From Photobacterium pectinilyticum (lineage in GTDB: Bacteria > Pseudomonadota > Gammaproteobacteria > Enterobacterales > Vibrionaceae): a stretch of DNA of 64,000 nt. Below the pieces are notes generated by a model. That model did no database searches. It saw only the letters and a program-made list of their open reading frames with translations, and was not told where the DNA came from. The stretch is from positions 1-64,000 of the forward strand of contig NZ_JANEYT010000022.1 in assembly GCF_024357955.1 (NCBI RefSeq), given 5' to 3'. Numbering within the stretch: position 1 is the first letter of the stretch; every line of letters starts with the position of its first letter. This document shows, in pieces, positions 1 through 9,425 of this stretch. The translations under genes were made by a program, and so were the position numbers.

Positions 1-1
1 T

Positions 2-52
2 CGGAACCAGCTGTTCCATTGTGACCATTTCGAGTTCGTACTGTTGGGGTAA
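2..52 (+). CDS. Possible C-terminal end of an upstream gene (partial)
   Basis: An open frame enters from the left edge and ends at the TAA at 50-52, giving about 16 residues ending in HFEFVLLG. Two hairpins follow at about 104-131 and 144-173, as expected after the end of a gene. The fragment is too short to name, and it could be chance. Confidence 0.3.
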   Translation, partial: RNQLFHCDHFEFVLLG

Positions 53-143
53 GGGTTCTTTTAACATGTCGAGATATTCATATTTCGATACCTCTATTAG
101 ATCAAAGGCCTAGCTTAAAAGCCAGGCCTTTGTCATCAATCTG

Positions 144-175
144 AAGCCAGCTGGTATACCAGCTGGCTTTTTTAT
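144..175 (+). terminator. Rho-independent terminator upstream of norQ
   Basis: A perfect 11-bp stem (AAGCCAGCTGG / CCAGCTGGCTT) around a TATA loop is followed by a T run. A weaker inverted repeat built on AAAGGCCT / AGGCCTTT lies just before it at 104-131. Together they insulate norQ from whatever lies to the left. Confidence 0.8.
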
Positions 176-253
176 TAATTTTCCTATACGAAACTTGTTA
201 GGTTTGTATTTAATGCATATGGTTTATTTAGTTAGATAACTTTTGGACCTGCA

Positions 254-1066
254 ATGCCTTTATCGCGAAAGACAGAGATACCCAATAGCAACAGCGATTA
301 TTATTATCAGCCACAAGGGAATGAAATTGAATTATTTGAGTATGCATACTCTCATCAATTACCTCTGTTGATTAAAGGCCCTACAGGGTGTGGTAAAACA
401 CGATTTGTTACGCATATGGCAGATAAATTGGACCGCCCTCTATACACCGTGGCATGCCATGATGACTTAACGGCAGCGGATCTAGTAGGACGACACTTGA
501 TCGGACCTAATGGCACTTACTGGCAAGATGGCCCTTTGACCAAAGCCGTAAGAGAAGGGGGGATATGCTACCTCGATGAAATAGTTGAAGCACGTAAAGA
601 TACCACGGTTGTGCTGCATCCCTTGGCAGATGATCGTCGAATGCTGCCGATAGAGCGCACCGGAGAACTATTAACCGCAACACATGGTTTTATGTTGGTT
701 GTTTCTTACAACCCAGGATACCAAAATATCTTGAAGGGAATGAAAGCCAGTACTCGGCAGCGATTTGTCGCCATGCGCTTTGACTATCCCGAGCCTCTAT
801 TAGAGCAACAAATCTTAATTGGTGAAAGTCAGATTGATCAATTGCTTGCATCAAAATTAGTCGAGTTGGCTGGCGCTCTACGTCGGCTGGAAAGTGATTT
901 AGATGAGGTGGTATCCACGCGCTTACTGATATACGCAGGACGCATGATATCGAGCGGAATGTCCCCGCAGGAAGCTTGCCGAAGCTGTCTTGCCGAGCCG
1001 TTATCTGATGATATCAGTACAGTCGTTGCGTTGATGGATGTAGTGAAGCTCTATTTTGATAATTAA
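254..1066 (+). CDS. norQ: NorQ, MoxR-type AAA+ ATPase that activates nitric oxide reductase
   Basis: This is a 270-residue AAA+ protein of the CbbQ/NirQ/NorQ group. Walker A GPTGCGKT is at residues 42-49 and Walker B ICYLDE at about 104-109. The sensor region VVSYNPGYQ and the LKGMKASTRQRF stretch are typical of the group. NorQ is known to work with the VWA protein NorD to insert metal into, or activate, the NorCB complex in the cytoplasm. Here it is not inside the norCBD operon: it stands alone on the plus strand and faces norD across two small genes. No strong ribosome binding site precedes the ATG. Confidence 0.9.
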   Translation: MPLSRKTEIPNSNSDYYYQPQGNEIELFEYAYSHQLPLLIKGPTGCGKTRFVTHMADKLDRPLYTVACHDDLTAADLVGRHLIGPNGTYWQDGPLTKAVREGGICYLDEIVEARKDTTVVLHPLADDRRMLPIERTGELLTATHGFMLVVSYNPGYQNILKGMKASTRQRFVAMRFDYPEPLLEQQILIGESQIDQLLASKLVELAGALRRLESDLDEVVSTRLLIYAGRMISSGMSPQEACRSCLAEPLSDDISTVVALMDVVKLYFDN

Positions 1067-1085
1067 AATTACTGATTATGTCTTG

Positions 1086-1460
1086 TTATTGGTTTTTGTA
1101 GCCAAATTTATGCCCAGACCATGACCGGACTAATGTCCAGACCGCGATTAAAATAAATACGGTGTGGATAAAGACGAAGTAGGTGATCACAAAAACCCAA
1201 GTCCAACCGGAGTTAAAACCACCCAGTGAGATCATGATAATACTCACTAAAATAAGTGCTATTGCCGCAATAAGATTAAGTTTTATTGCAAACTGTAAGT
1301 GATAATAAGCGAAAGACTGCTTCTTGAACTGTTTTAACTTCATTAATAAAAAAATAAATGCGATAACGGGCAGGAAAGTTAGATTCAGTAAAGACAGTAA
1401 AGCGATATTAGATGCTGATTTTAATTCTTGCTTATCGTTAGTTTGTATAAGTGTTCGCAT
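1086..1460 (-). CDS. Small membrane protein of the nor locus, unknown function
   Basis: About 124 residues with three hydrophobic segments (near residues 20-40, 60-80 and 90-115 of the mature frame), separated by a basic KLKQFKKQSF loop. The overall plan is that of small Tic20/DUF4870-like membrane proteins, but no family is firmly recognised. The ATG at 1460 is preferred because a GAGG motif lies about 9 bases upstream; an in-frame TTG at 1475 also exists. It is the last gene of the leftward norC-norB-norD-dnrP series, which suggests a role linked to NO reduction. That link rests only on position. Confidence 0.7.
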   Translation of the reverse strand: MRTLIQTNDKQELKSASNIALLSLLNLTFLPVIAFIFLLMKLKQFKKQSFAYYHLQFAIKLNLIAAIALILVSIIMISLGGFNSGWTWVFVITYFVFIHTVFILIAVWTLVRSWSGHKFGYKNQ

Positions 1461-1481
1461 AGTATATAGCCTCAAAAGTTA

Positions 1482-1697
1482 TTATCTGGGCAAATAAATG
1501 ACCATGATGGCACAGAAGAGACAGATGCAGATGAATGCTCCAATAAAAACCTTAGTACGGTATCGTCGGCTATTAGGATGATGCTTGGGTAATGGCATCC
1601 CACATTGACTACAGGTTTGTGATTTTTTCTGGCGATGGGAATTTTCATCGATTTTGTTCTCTGTTTGACAATATAAACAGTGTATTAACTCTTTCAT
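1482..1697 (-). CDS. dnrP: DnrP-like zinc-ribbon membrane protein
   Basis: A 71-residue protein with two CxxC pairs (CLYC near the N-terminus, then CSQCGMPLP) followed by one C-terminal membrane segment ending in YLPR. This plan, and its place beside nor genes, matches the small DnrP proteins annotated in denitrification loci of Pseudomonas. Their biochemical role is not settled. The start at 1697 is chosen over the ATG at 1709 because the AGGGG motif just upstream is correctly spaced for it. The gene sits between norD and the small membrane gene on the same strand. The family name is a recognition from motif and context, not from a search. Confidence 0.65.
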   Translation of the reverse strand: MKELIHCLYCQTENKIDENSHRQKKSQTCSQCGMPLPKHHPNSRRYRTKVFIGAFICICLFCAIMVIYLPR

Positions 1698-1725
1698 AAA
1701 CCCCTCCATTGATTGTTCACCATAT

Positions 1726-3564
1726 TCAATGGTGCTGGGTTAATTGATGGTACAAGAGGGGCAACTTTTTCGGTAATTGACTAGGGTTGTAAATAGTCGT
1801 AAACCCGTTGTTTCCAAAAATGTACGGTAGATATTGATCTGCTTTTTTATCGATGGTGATGCAGAAGGGAATGAGTCCTTGTTTACGCGCTGCTATGATA
1901 GCTTGCCTGGTGTCCTCTATGCCAAATCGTCCTTCATAGTGGTCAATATCGTTAGGCTTTCCATCGGTTAATATCAACAATAATTTTTGAGAGTGCTGTT
2001 GCTGAGCAAGAATATCACTTGCTTGGCGAATAGCAGCACCCATGCGGGTATAGTATCCAGGATGCAGTCCCAATATCCGGCCACGTATATTGTCGGTGTA
2101 TTGTTCGCCAAAGTTTTTCAGTATGGTGAACCGAACATGCTGGCGTTTAACGGATGAAAATCCATAAATAGCAAAAGGGTCTCCTACTGCTGTTAAGGCT
2201 TCAGAAAATAACAACATACTTTCTTTTATGACATCAATAACCGTCTTTTCATCATTGATATGGGCATCTGTCGACATTGAAAGATCAGACAGCAAGAGGC
2301 AGCTAATATCACGATTTTCATTTTTGAAGTGCAGGTAATAATCGGAGTCTTTTGCAACTGAGGCTTTACTTTCAACATAGTAATCAATCCAAGCAGACAA
2401 GTCGATCTCACTGCCATATGGCTGGGCTTTTAGCCAATGTTTGATACTTGATAAATACTCAAACTGGTTCCGAATTTTTTTTGCATTGGCCTGCAGGTTG
2501 GTGGGAAGAGGTTCTGGTTTACACTGTCTAAGCAACAGTGGTTGTACCAAGCAGCGGTTTGGAACCAGTTGTTGGGTTTTATAATTCCACTCTGGCTGCT
2601 TTATTCCCTTGCCAAGTGGGTAGTCATCCTCTATTGCTGCAGGCAGATCGAGGTCTATTTTGAGTTTGGCTGTTTTTTGTTGGCTTCCTTTAGCGACTGT
2701 GATGAGATTTAAATCTTCTGCAACACGTTTTGAGTCGGTATCTTCGGTGTCATCTTCTGCCCGATTGACTTTAGAAAACTCACTCCATGAAAATAGGTTT
2801 TCTAAACGAAAAACCATAAGACTGTCTTTGGTATTGCTGTCATCAACCCGTTCTGTTTTTTTCCGAGCTTGATGGCTTTCAAGTTTACGACTTTCTGAGG
2901 GAGAGCTTTGCTCAGGATCTGAACTCGTTGTGTCTTTAAAGGGGTTAGCGTTGATGTATTCGCTAGGGTATAGCCAGAGATAAATGGCTTGTGGCGCATA
3001 GTTAGCCTCAGGAAATTCCATGGGCAACTCAGGATATTTAAGTGCTTCAATAACGGATTTTTCTAAAGATTGCATGCCCTTAGGTAACTTATTAATGGGA
3101 ACTCGTTGCTCTAATGCAGCACCAAGGAGATCGTTGTAGCGAGGTCTTAAATTTGGATAACGGTTTAATATTGTTGCGACGATAGCCTGATTATCTTTAG
3201 CCCAGTGAGTGAATGTCACTGAGCTATGGGCAGCTAAGACTGTAAGCCACATATAGAGCTCTCTATTTAGGTGCTTACTATCAAAGACCGCAATGGATTG
3301 TGGTAAGCGTAAACTACTTTCATCTTGCCACGCTAGGCTTGTTTGTAATTTTGTACCCGCAATTTTGTCGAGGAGATGACGACGGATAACATAATCACGT
3401 GGGGCTGCGGCTTCAATCCGTTTAGAAGGCTCCCCGCCGAGTGAACGAAACAGTATTCCCACTGATTTTTTTACGTCATTGAACTCTACACGTGCACCGT
3501 GAAAGTCAGTATTGCTCTTTTGGACGATAAACTTATGCCAAATACTGCCAACCCACTCTTCCAT
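1726..3564 (-). CDS. norD: NorD, VWA-domain activator of nitric oxide reductase
   Basis: A 612-residue protein whose last 200 residues form a von Willebrand A domain. The MIDAS motif DLSMS is in LLLSDLSMSTDAH and the later acidic motif is LILTDGKPND. The N-terminal two thirds is the poorly conserved NorD region, with a charged low-complexity stretch (SSDPEQSSPSESRK) in the middle. NorD works with NorQ as a cytoplasmic metal-insertion or activation machine for cNOR. An AAAGGAAAC ribosome binding site lies upstream of the ATG. Transcription follows norB with a 51-bp gap. Confidence 0.9.
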   Translation of the reverse strand: MEEWVGSIWHKFIVQKSNTDFHGARVEFNDVKKSVGILFRSLGGEPSKRIEAAAPRDYVIRRHLLDKIAGTKLQTSLAWQDESSLRLPQSIAVFDSKHLNRELYMWLTVLAAHSSVTFTHWAKDNQAIVATILNRYPNLRPRYNDLLGAALEQRVPINKLPKGMQSLEKSVIEALKYPELPMEFPEANYAPQAIYLWLYPSEYINANPFKDTTSSDPEQSSPSESRKLESHQARKKTERVDDSNTKDSLMVFRLENLFSWSEFSKVNRAEDDTEDTDSKRVAEDLNLITVAKGSQQKTAKLKIDLDLPAAIEDDYPLGKGIKQPEWNYKTQQLVPNRCLVQPLLLRQCKPEPLPTNLQANAKKIRNQFEYLSSIKHWLKAQPYGSEIDLSAWIDYYVESKASVAKDSDYYLHFKNENRDISCLLLSDLSMSTDAHINDEKTVIDVIKESMLLFSEALTAVGDPFAIYGFSSVKRQHVRFTILKNFGEQYTDNIRGRILGLHPGYYTRMGAAIRQASDILAQQQHSQKLLLILTDGKPNDIDHYEGRFGIEDTRQAIIAARKQGLIPFCITIDKKADQYLPYIFGNNGFTTIYNPSQLPKKLPLLYHQLTQHH

Positions 3565-3615
3565 AAGTTTCCTTTATGACCTAAGCAAGACTTTTCATCA
3601 GGTTTAATGGATAAA

Positions 3616-4998
<1,383 letters not shown>

Positions 4999-5445
4999 TT
5001 AACCCTCAATATTTGGTGGCCAGTTATTGACTTCAACTTCTGCCGTAAATTTCAGAAACTCTGCTAAATCGTCGACTTGCTGTTCATTGAGATTAAACTG
5101 TGGCATTTGACGCCTGCCAGGTACACCCAAAGGCTGTGCTGCCATCCAAGCTTTTAAATAGGCTTTAAAGGCAATGAGGTTGCCCGCTCCTCGACGGAAA
5201 TAAACGTTGCCTAATTCAGGGGCATAATAGGCGCCTTCACCTATGAGGGTATGACAACCGATGCAATTGTTCTCTTCCCATACTGTCTTTCCTCGTGCAA
5301 CGGCTTCGGTCAGGTTTTCGCGGTGGTCAGTCTTTGGCATCTCTCGGGTTGTATGTAGGGTTAATGCAGCAAAGAGCAATAGAAAAAAAACACTGCCGCC
5401 ATAATAAATATTTCGAGCCATGCCTTTTGTAAAATGGTCTGACAT
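4999..5445 (-). CDS. norC: Nitric oxide reductase cytochrome c subunit
   Basis: A 148-residue membrane-anchored monoheme cytochrome c. One uncleaved N-terminal helix spans about residues 14-31. The heme motif CIGCH is at 61-65, and the axial Met lies in RRQMPQF. The motif GEGAYYAPELGNVYFRRGAG is characteristic of NorC. It accepts electrons from periplasmic donors and passes them to NorB. It is the first gene of the leftward norCBD operon, with a 317-bp divergent promoter region shared with norE. Confidence 0.96.
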   Translation of the reverse strand: MSDHFTKGMARNIYYGGSVFFLLLFAALTLHTTREMPKTDHRENLTEAVARGKTVWEENNCIGCHTLIGEGAYYAPELGNVYFRRGAGNLIAFKAYLKAWMAAQPLGVPGRRQMPQFNLNEQQVDDLAEFLKFTAEVEVNNWPPNIEG

Positions 5446-5762
5446 ATGCCACTCCGTTGTATAATTCTTTATTTGGCGGAATAAGAGGAAGTATAGGTCA
5501 GCGCAGAGGTTTTCATTGGACTAATCGATTAACAGTGCTGCAATGACTGGCGAGACGCTTTTGGTACGGACGTGATTTAACCACCAAGTATCAATAATAT
5601 CGACTAACTTTAACTCATTACATCTCATGTTGAGTGCTTACAGCTTTTGTTGCTGTACCTATACCCTCGAAATAGGCTAACTATTACGTTCGGCTATTTG
5701 TCTTGAACTGAAACCATTGATGAAGCTCTGAATCCTGCAACTTGGAGTAACTTGGGTATACT
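5446..5762. promoter_or_regulatory. norC / norE divergent intergenic region
   Basis: This 317-bp gap separates the norC and norE starts. It contains a 10-bp perfect palindrome TAATCGATTA near 5522-5531. Its right third is a small repeat element with TATACCC ends (5660-5760). No clear NorR, NsrR or FNR consensus was found by eye, although some control by NO or oxygen is expected for such genes. Confidence 0.4.
5660..5760. repeat. ERIC-like small inverted-repeat element next to norE
   Basis: The stretch begins with TATACCC and ends with GGGTATA, 101 bp apart. Its right end reads CTGCAACTTGGAGT...GGGTATA, which resembles the CTGCA-CTTGA...GGGTATA end of ERIC/IRU elements of enterics and vibrios. 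The interior does not obviously match ERIC, so this may be a degenerate or different family. A related right end (CTTCAAGCTACTTGGGTATA) occurs at 11618-11637. The element stops two bases before the norE ATG. Confidence 0.45.
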
Positions 5763-6380
5763 ATGAATGATCAAACACCGAAAGAGCCTCTGGGCATTTT
5801 TCCCCGTTCTTGGAGTGAAGATCGAGCAGGTAGGATTCCAGGCAATATTCCTATATGGGTTGGGATTCTGTCGGAGCTGACAGAGTTCGGTATTTTTTTT
5901 GTTGCCTATTTTATTGCTAAATTTAACTACCCTGATGTTTTTTCTAAAGGACCGCATACTTTAAGTACCTCTTTTGGGGTTGTCAATACCATTTTTTTAC
6001 TATCGAGTAGTTACTTTATGGCAAAAGCGATGATGTATATTCGGTTAGGAAAGAGAAAAAAATGCCAGTTTAGTTTATGGCTTACCTTCATCTGTGGTTG
6101 TTTGTACTTGCTAGTAAAAACGACAGAGTTTTATTGGAATCATTTGCAGGGGCTGCATACGGGAAGTAGTCAATTTTTTACCATTTATTACTATATGACA
6201 TTCAACCATTTCCTTCATGTTGGATGGGCGACTTGTGCCATTCTATGGGTAATCATTAGGTTGCGAAAAGGCACTTATTCTTCAAGTCGTTATGCTGGCT
6301 TAGAAGCATTGGCAGTTTATTGGCATATGATTGATCTAATGTGGATTTTAATATTCCCACTTTTATATGTTTTAAGGTAG
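5763..6380 (+). CDS. norE: NorE, cytochrome c oxidase subunit III-like protein
   Basis: A 205-residue membrane protein with five hydrophobic helices and the subunit III fold: WVGILSELTEFGIFF in helix I, a TTEFYWNHLQGLHTG loop, and YYMTFNHFLHVGWATC then YWHMIDLMWILIFPLLY at the end. NorE is an accessory subunit linked to NO reductase in denitrifiers. It is not catalytic and its exact role is debated. It is divergent from norC and followed 7 bp later by norF. The ribosome binding site is poor because the end of a repeat element directly precedes the ATG. Confidence 0.88.
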   Translation: MNDQTPKEPLGIFPRSWSEDRAGRIPGNIPIWVGILSELTEFGIFFVAYFIAKFNYPDVFSKGPHTLSTSFGVVNTIFLLSSSYFMAKAMMYIRLGKRKKCQFSLWLTFICGCLYLLVKTTEFYWNHLQGLHTGSSQFFTIYYYMTFNHFLHVGWATCAILWVIIRLRKGTYSSSRYAGLEALAVYWHMIDLMWILIFPLLYVLR

Positions 6381-6387
6381 GTGAGTT

Positions 6388-6642
6388 TTGAAATGGTTAG
6401 GAAATCTTGATTATTATTGGTTGATATTAATATCCGTCACTTTGTTTAATACCTTTTTAGGTGAGAAACTCAGTTCTGTTCAACTGTTAAGTGTATTGGT
6501 TGCATTCACTGTAATGTATAAAGGCTTAATCGTGATAGATCATTTTATGGAGCTTAAATATGCACATAAATACCTACGGCTTTTAATGCGGCTGTATGTT
6601 TTTATCTTTCCCTCACTGATTATTGTGATTGCATTTTTATAA
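6388..6642 (+). CDS. norF: NorF-like small membrane protein
   Basis: An 84-residue protein with three hydrophobic segments and the motif VIDHFMELKYAHKYLRLLM, typical of the cytochrome oxidase subunit IV-like NorF family that accompanies NorE. The only in-frame start is a TTG at 6388, preceded by a GGTAGGTG ribosome binding site that overlaps the end of norE. The two genes are therefore translationally coupled. The length fits NorF (about 75-85 residues). Confidence 0.8.
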   Translation: MKWLGNLDYYWLILISVTLFNTFLGEKLSSVQLLSVLVAFTVMYKGLIVIDHFMELKYAHKYLRLLMRLYVFIFPSLIIVIAFL

Positions 6643-6894
6643 TTCAGGCGCTTACACCGATTTACAAACCGTATTTAAATCCTACCAAAGAGGTTAGGTT
6701 AATCAAAAGAGGTGCCTGTAAACTTACCTTTTTTGGTTGAGATTTGATCGTAATCTTTCATTTTGTAAATCATCACGCTATTAACTTGTGCCGTAATTGG
6801 GTCTTGGCTAATGCTTCTGTATTTGTGATTCCCATCACGTTTCATTTGTTTTTGCTATTTGTGTTGTAGGTTTTTTTTGAGATTAATATCACGT

Positions 6895-6910
6895 TAGCAA
6901 ACGTTTGCCT
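6895..6910 (+). promoter_or_regulatory. PurR-like operator 1 upstream of the nucleotidase
   Basis: The sequence TAGCAAACGTTTGCCT matches the PurR consensus ACGCAAACGTTTNCGT at all core positions (GCAAACGTTT plus the outer C). It lies about 220 bp before the nucleotidase ATG. Repression by PurR with hypoxanthine or guanine would fit a gene that scavenges extracellular nucleotides. Confidence 0.65.
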
Positions 6911-6968
6911 GTGCTTTTTTTGAACATTTTTGTGTTGTGTGATTGTTGGGAATTAACGTTTGCGCAGC

Positions 6969-6984
6969 ATGCAAAGGTTTACAA
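6969..6984 (+). promoter_or_regulatory. PurR-like operator 2 (weaker)
   Basis: ATGCAAAGGTTTACAA keeps GCAAA-GTTTNC of the PurR consensus with one core mismatch. It lies 74 bp downstream of operator 1, about seven helical turns away, on the same promoter side. Pairing with operator 1 strengthens both calls. Confidence 0.45.
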
Positions 6985-7128
6985 TTAACGACTCATTTAT
7001 CAAATTTACTGAATTTACATTTTGAAACTCTCTCGGTGGTTTTCGAGTTTTTATTCTATTACTAAGGCGTATATTTGCTCACGATTACATTTTCTATTTT
7101 TATTTTTAATTATTTTGATTGCCTATAT

Positions 7129-9363
7129 ATGACTAAGAATACTATTAAGGTTGCAACGCTGAGTGCAGCGATTGTTACCGCCCTAGCCGGGTGTAACAGC
7201 AGTAGCAGTGATGAAAAGACACAACCATCACGTCCATCAATTGCTGAATGTAAAACCTATGAGCCAACGCAACCAGTGATCGTTAAAGGTGACAATGAAA
7301 ACCTTAACTTCCAAACGATTACTATCGGTGCAACAGGTGATATGCACGGCCGTATCTTTGCGTATGACTACGCATTAGATGACGTGGATGTGAATGCGGG
7401 CTTTACCAAGATTGCCACACTTCTTCATGAAGAACGTGCGCAAAATGAAAATTTCTTGATGATTGATCTGGGTGATACCGTCCAGGGCAACTCTGCAGAA
7501 CTATTTAACGAATTACCTATTCACCCAGTTGTTGAAACCATGAATCATATGGAATACGACGTTTGGGTACCGGGCAACCACGAGTTTGATTTCTCTCGTG
7601 ATTTCTTATTCCGTAACTTGGAAGGTTTTAATGGTGCAGTAATATCTTCAAACATCATCTGGCACGAAAATGCTGTTGATTGTAAGAACACTGGCCAAGA
7701 AACACCTTTCTTACGTGGTTACCAGTTATTTGACTACAACGGCGCAAAAGTCGCTGTTATCGGCTTGACGCCTTCTCACGTAAGTAGCTGGAATGCTTCT
7801 AACCCAGAGAACTTCCGTAACTTAGACTTCAAAGATGAGTTCGAAGCTCTAGAAAATACGGTTGATCAAGTGATTAACCAGTATCAGCCAGATATTGTGA
7901 TTGGTGCCCTTCACCATGGCCGCAGTGAGACTCATGACGTTGTTGGTGTGAATGAAATCGCATCAAAGATGGCAGACAAGTTCGATGTGATCTTCATGGG
8001 CCACGAACATGCTCGCTTTATCGAGCAAATCGACTTGGGGGCACCGTTTGAGAACGGGATGGATGACATCTCTGTTTCAGGTGATAAAGCTAACCAAGTA
8101 GAAGACAAAGCGAAATCTGGCGCTTACAACTGGCGTAACCGCGACTCTAAAGTGAAAGTTATCGAACCGGGTAACTGGGGTTGGGCATTGGCGAAAGCTG
8201 AAATCGATCTTATCAAAGACCAAGACGGCAACTGGAAAATTTACGATACCACGCTGTCTAACCGCACCGTGGCTGACGTTGAAGAAGATGCGGCGCTTCA
8301 GAATGAAATGCAGCATGTCCACTATGAATCTGTTGAAAATGCAAATGAAGTGATTGGTACGATCCATGGCAATTTCACCAATACTCCAAACGGTGGTGCG
8401 GATGAGGCCGTTTTGGAAGAGCAAGTTTTGAACAGTGAAGGTCAACGTCTATACACGACTATTCATAGCGCTAAGCTGTCTGATATGCCATTGACTGATT
8501 TGATCAACCAGATTCAGATCATGAATGTGGAGAAAGAAGCTGAAGTTAAGGTTGATGTTTCCGCTGCAGCCCTTTTCTCTGATGCATCTAACCTGTTTGA
8601 TGGTGAGACCTATCGCAGGAAAGACAGTGCCAACCTGTACATGTACGATAACCAGTTGGTTGCTGTTAATATTACCGGTGATAACCTGAGGAAGTACATG
8701 GAATGGTCTTACAGCTATTTCAACCAGTATCAAGACGGTGATTTAACTGTTTCTTTCGATGAAACTGTTGCGTCATTTAACTACGACATCTTTGATGGTG
8801 ATATTGAGTATGTGGTCGACCTGAGCCAAGAGGTTGGTGAACGTGTTATCTTCAGTCAACTTGCTGGCGCACCTTTTGATGCAGATCGCACATATGTATT
8901 GGCTATCAACGATTACCGCTTTGGTTCCACTATGCTGGTGGAAGGTTGGGTAACAGAAGAGGATAAAATCTGGGACTCTTCTGACCTTGATACCTACGCT
9001 ATACGTGACATGCTAACAAACTATGTTGAGGAAAATGGTCTGGATCGAACTAAGTTCGAGAATGTGAACTGGTTTATCAAGCAGTATGGTGAATCAGATG
9101 AGCGTGGTGTTGTAGCTCCGCATCTTAAAGGTGAAATTCTTCAACTACGTGAAGATGATACTGCTGGTAAAGAGCTTTGGGAGCGTCTACAGAACAAAGA
9201 AATCTGTGTAATGCGCTCTGGCCCTACAGCACGCGATGCTATCAATGTATCCGTTAACGTTAAAGACGAAGATACTTGGTATGAAAACCCTAATTACTCG
9301 GAAAGTGCTTCAATCGAGGCTCTGTATCAAGGCTGTACTTACGCTAATCAGCCTAAGTCTTAG
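7129..9363 (+). CDS. Surface lipoprotein 5'-nucleotidase / metallophosphatase (UshA-YfkN type)
   Basis: A 744-residue lipoprotein. The signal peptide ends in the lipobox LAGC (Cys at about residue 21) and is followed by a Ser-rich linker. The calcineurin-like metallophosphatase domain shows GATGDMHG, DLGDTVQGN, PGNHEFDF and GHEHARF. The C-terminal 5'-nucleotidase substrate domain starts at about residue 400. It would hydrolyse nucleotides outside the inner membrane to supply nucleosides and phosphate. The ATG at 7129 is chosen because it gives a clean lipoprotein signal. A TTG at 7075 has a better ribosome binding site (AAGG) and would add 18 residues. PurR-like sites upstream suggest purine control. 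Confidence 0.88.
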   Translation: MTKNTIKVATLSAAIVTALAGCNSSSSDEKTQPSRPSIAECKTYEPTQPVIVKGDNENLNFQTITIGATGDMHGRIFAYDYALDDVDVNAGFTKIATLLHEERAQNENFLMIDLGDTVQGNSAELFNELPIHPVVETMNHMEYDVWVPGNHEFDFSRDFLFRNLEGFNGAVISSNIIWHENAVDCKNTGQETPFLRGYQLFDYNGAKVAVIGLTPSHVSSWNASNPENFRNLDFKDEFEALENTVDQVINQYQPDIVIGALHHGRSETHDVVGVNEIASKMADKFDVIFMGHEHARFIEQIDLGAPFENGMDDISVSGDKANQVEDKAKSGAYNWRNRDSKVKVIEPGNWGWALAKAEIDLIKDQDGNWKIYDTTLSNRTVADVEEDAALQNEMQHVHYESVENANEVIGTIHGNFTNTPNGGADEAVLEEQVLNSEGQRLYTTIHSAKLSDMPLTDLINQIQIMNVEKEAEVKVDVSAAALFSDASNLFDGETYRRKDSANLYMYDNQLVAVNITGDNLRKYMEWSYSYFNQYQDGDLTVSFDETVASFNYDIFDGDIEYVVDLSQEVGERVIFSQLAGAPFDADRTYVLAINDYRFGSTMLVEGWVTEEDKIWDSSDLDTYAIRDMLTNYVEENGLDRTKFENVNWFIKQYGESDERGVVAPHLKGEILQLREDDTAGKELWERLQNKEICVMRSGPTARDAINVSVNVKDEDTWYENPNYSESASIEALYQGCTYANQPKS

Positions 9364-9390
9364 TATTTGAATTTATTGAAATAAGATATA

Positions 9391-9416
9391 GAAGGCGCTT
9401 TTGCGCCTTCTTGTTT
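9391..9416 (+). terminator. Terminator after the nucleotidase gene
   Basis: A perfect 8-bp GC-rich stem GAAGGCGC / GCGCCTTC with a TTTT loop is followed by TTGTTTT. Confidence 0.8.
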
Positions 9417-9425
9417 TGGAATTAA

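Larger units (their letters stand above)
6643..7128 (+). promoter_or_regulatory. Long leader of the first nucleotidase gene
   Basis: This 486-bp stretch has no credible gene. Its downstream half holds two PurR-like operators (listed separately). It is AT-rich between 7000 and 7128, where the promoter and a pyrimidine-rich leader are expected. Nothing recognisable was seen between 6643 and 6890 apart from a weak inverted repeat after norF. Confidence 0.5.

Noticed and set aside
5446-5762. NorR, NsrR or FNR site controlling norC/norE
   Set aside because: I looked for GTCA-N3-TGAC, NsrR-type and TTGAT-N4-ATCAA patterns and saw no convincing match; the TAATCGATTA palindrome alone is not diagnostic.
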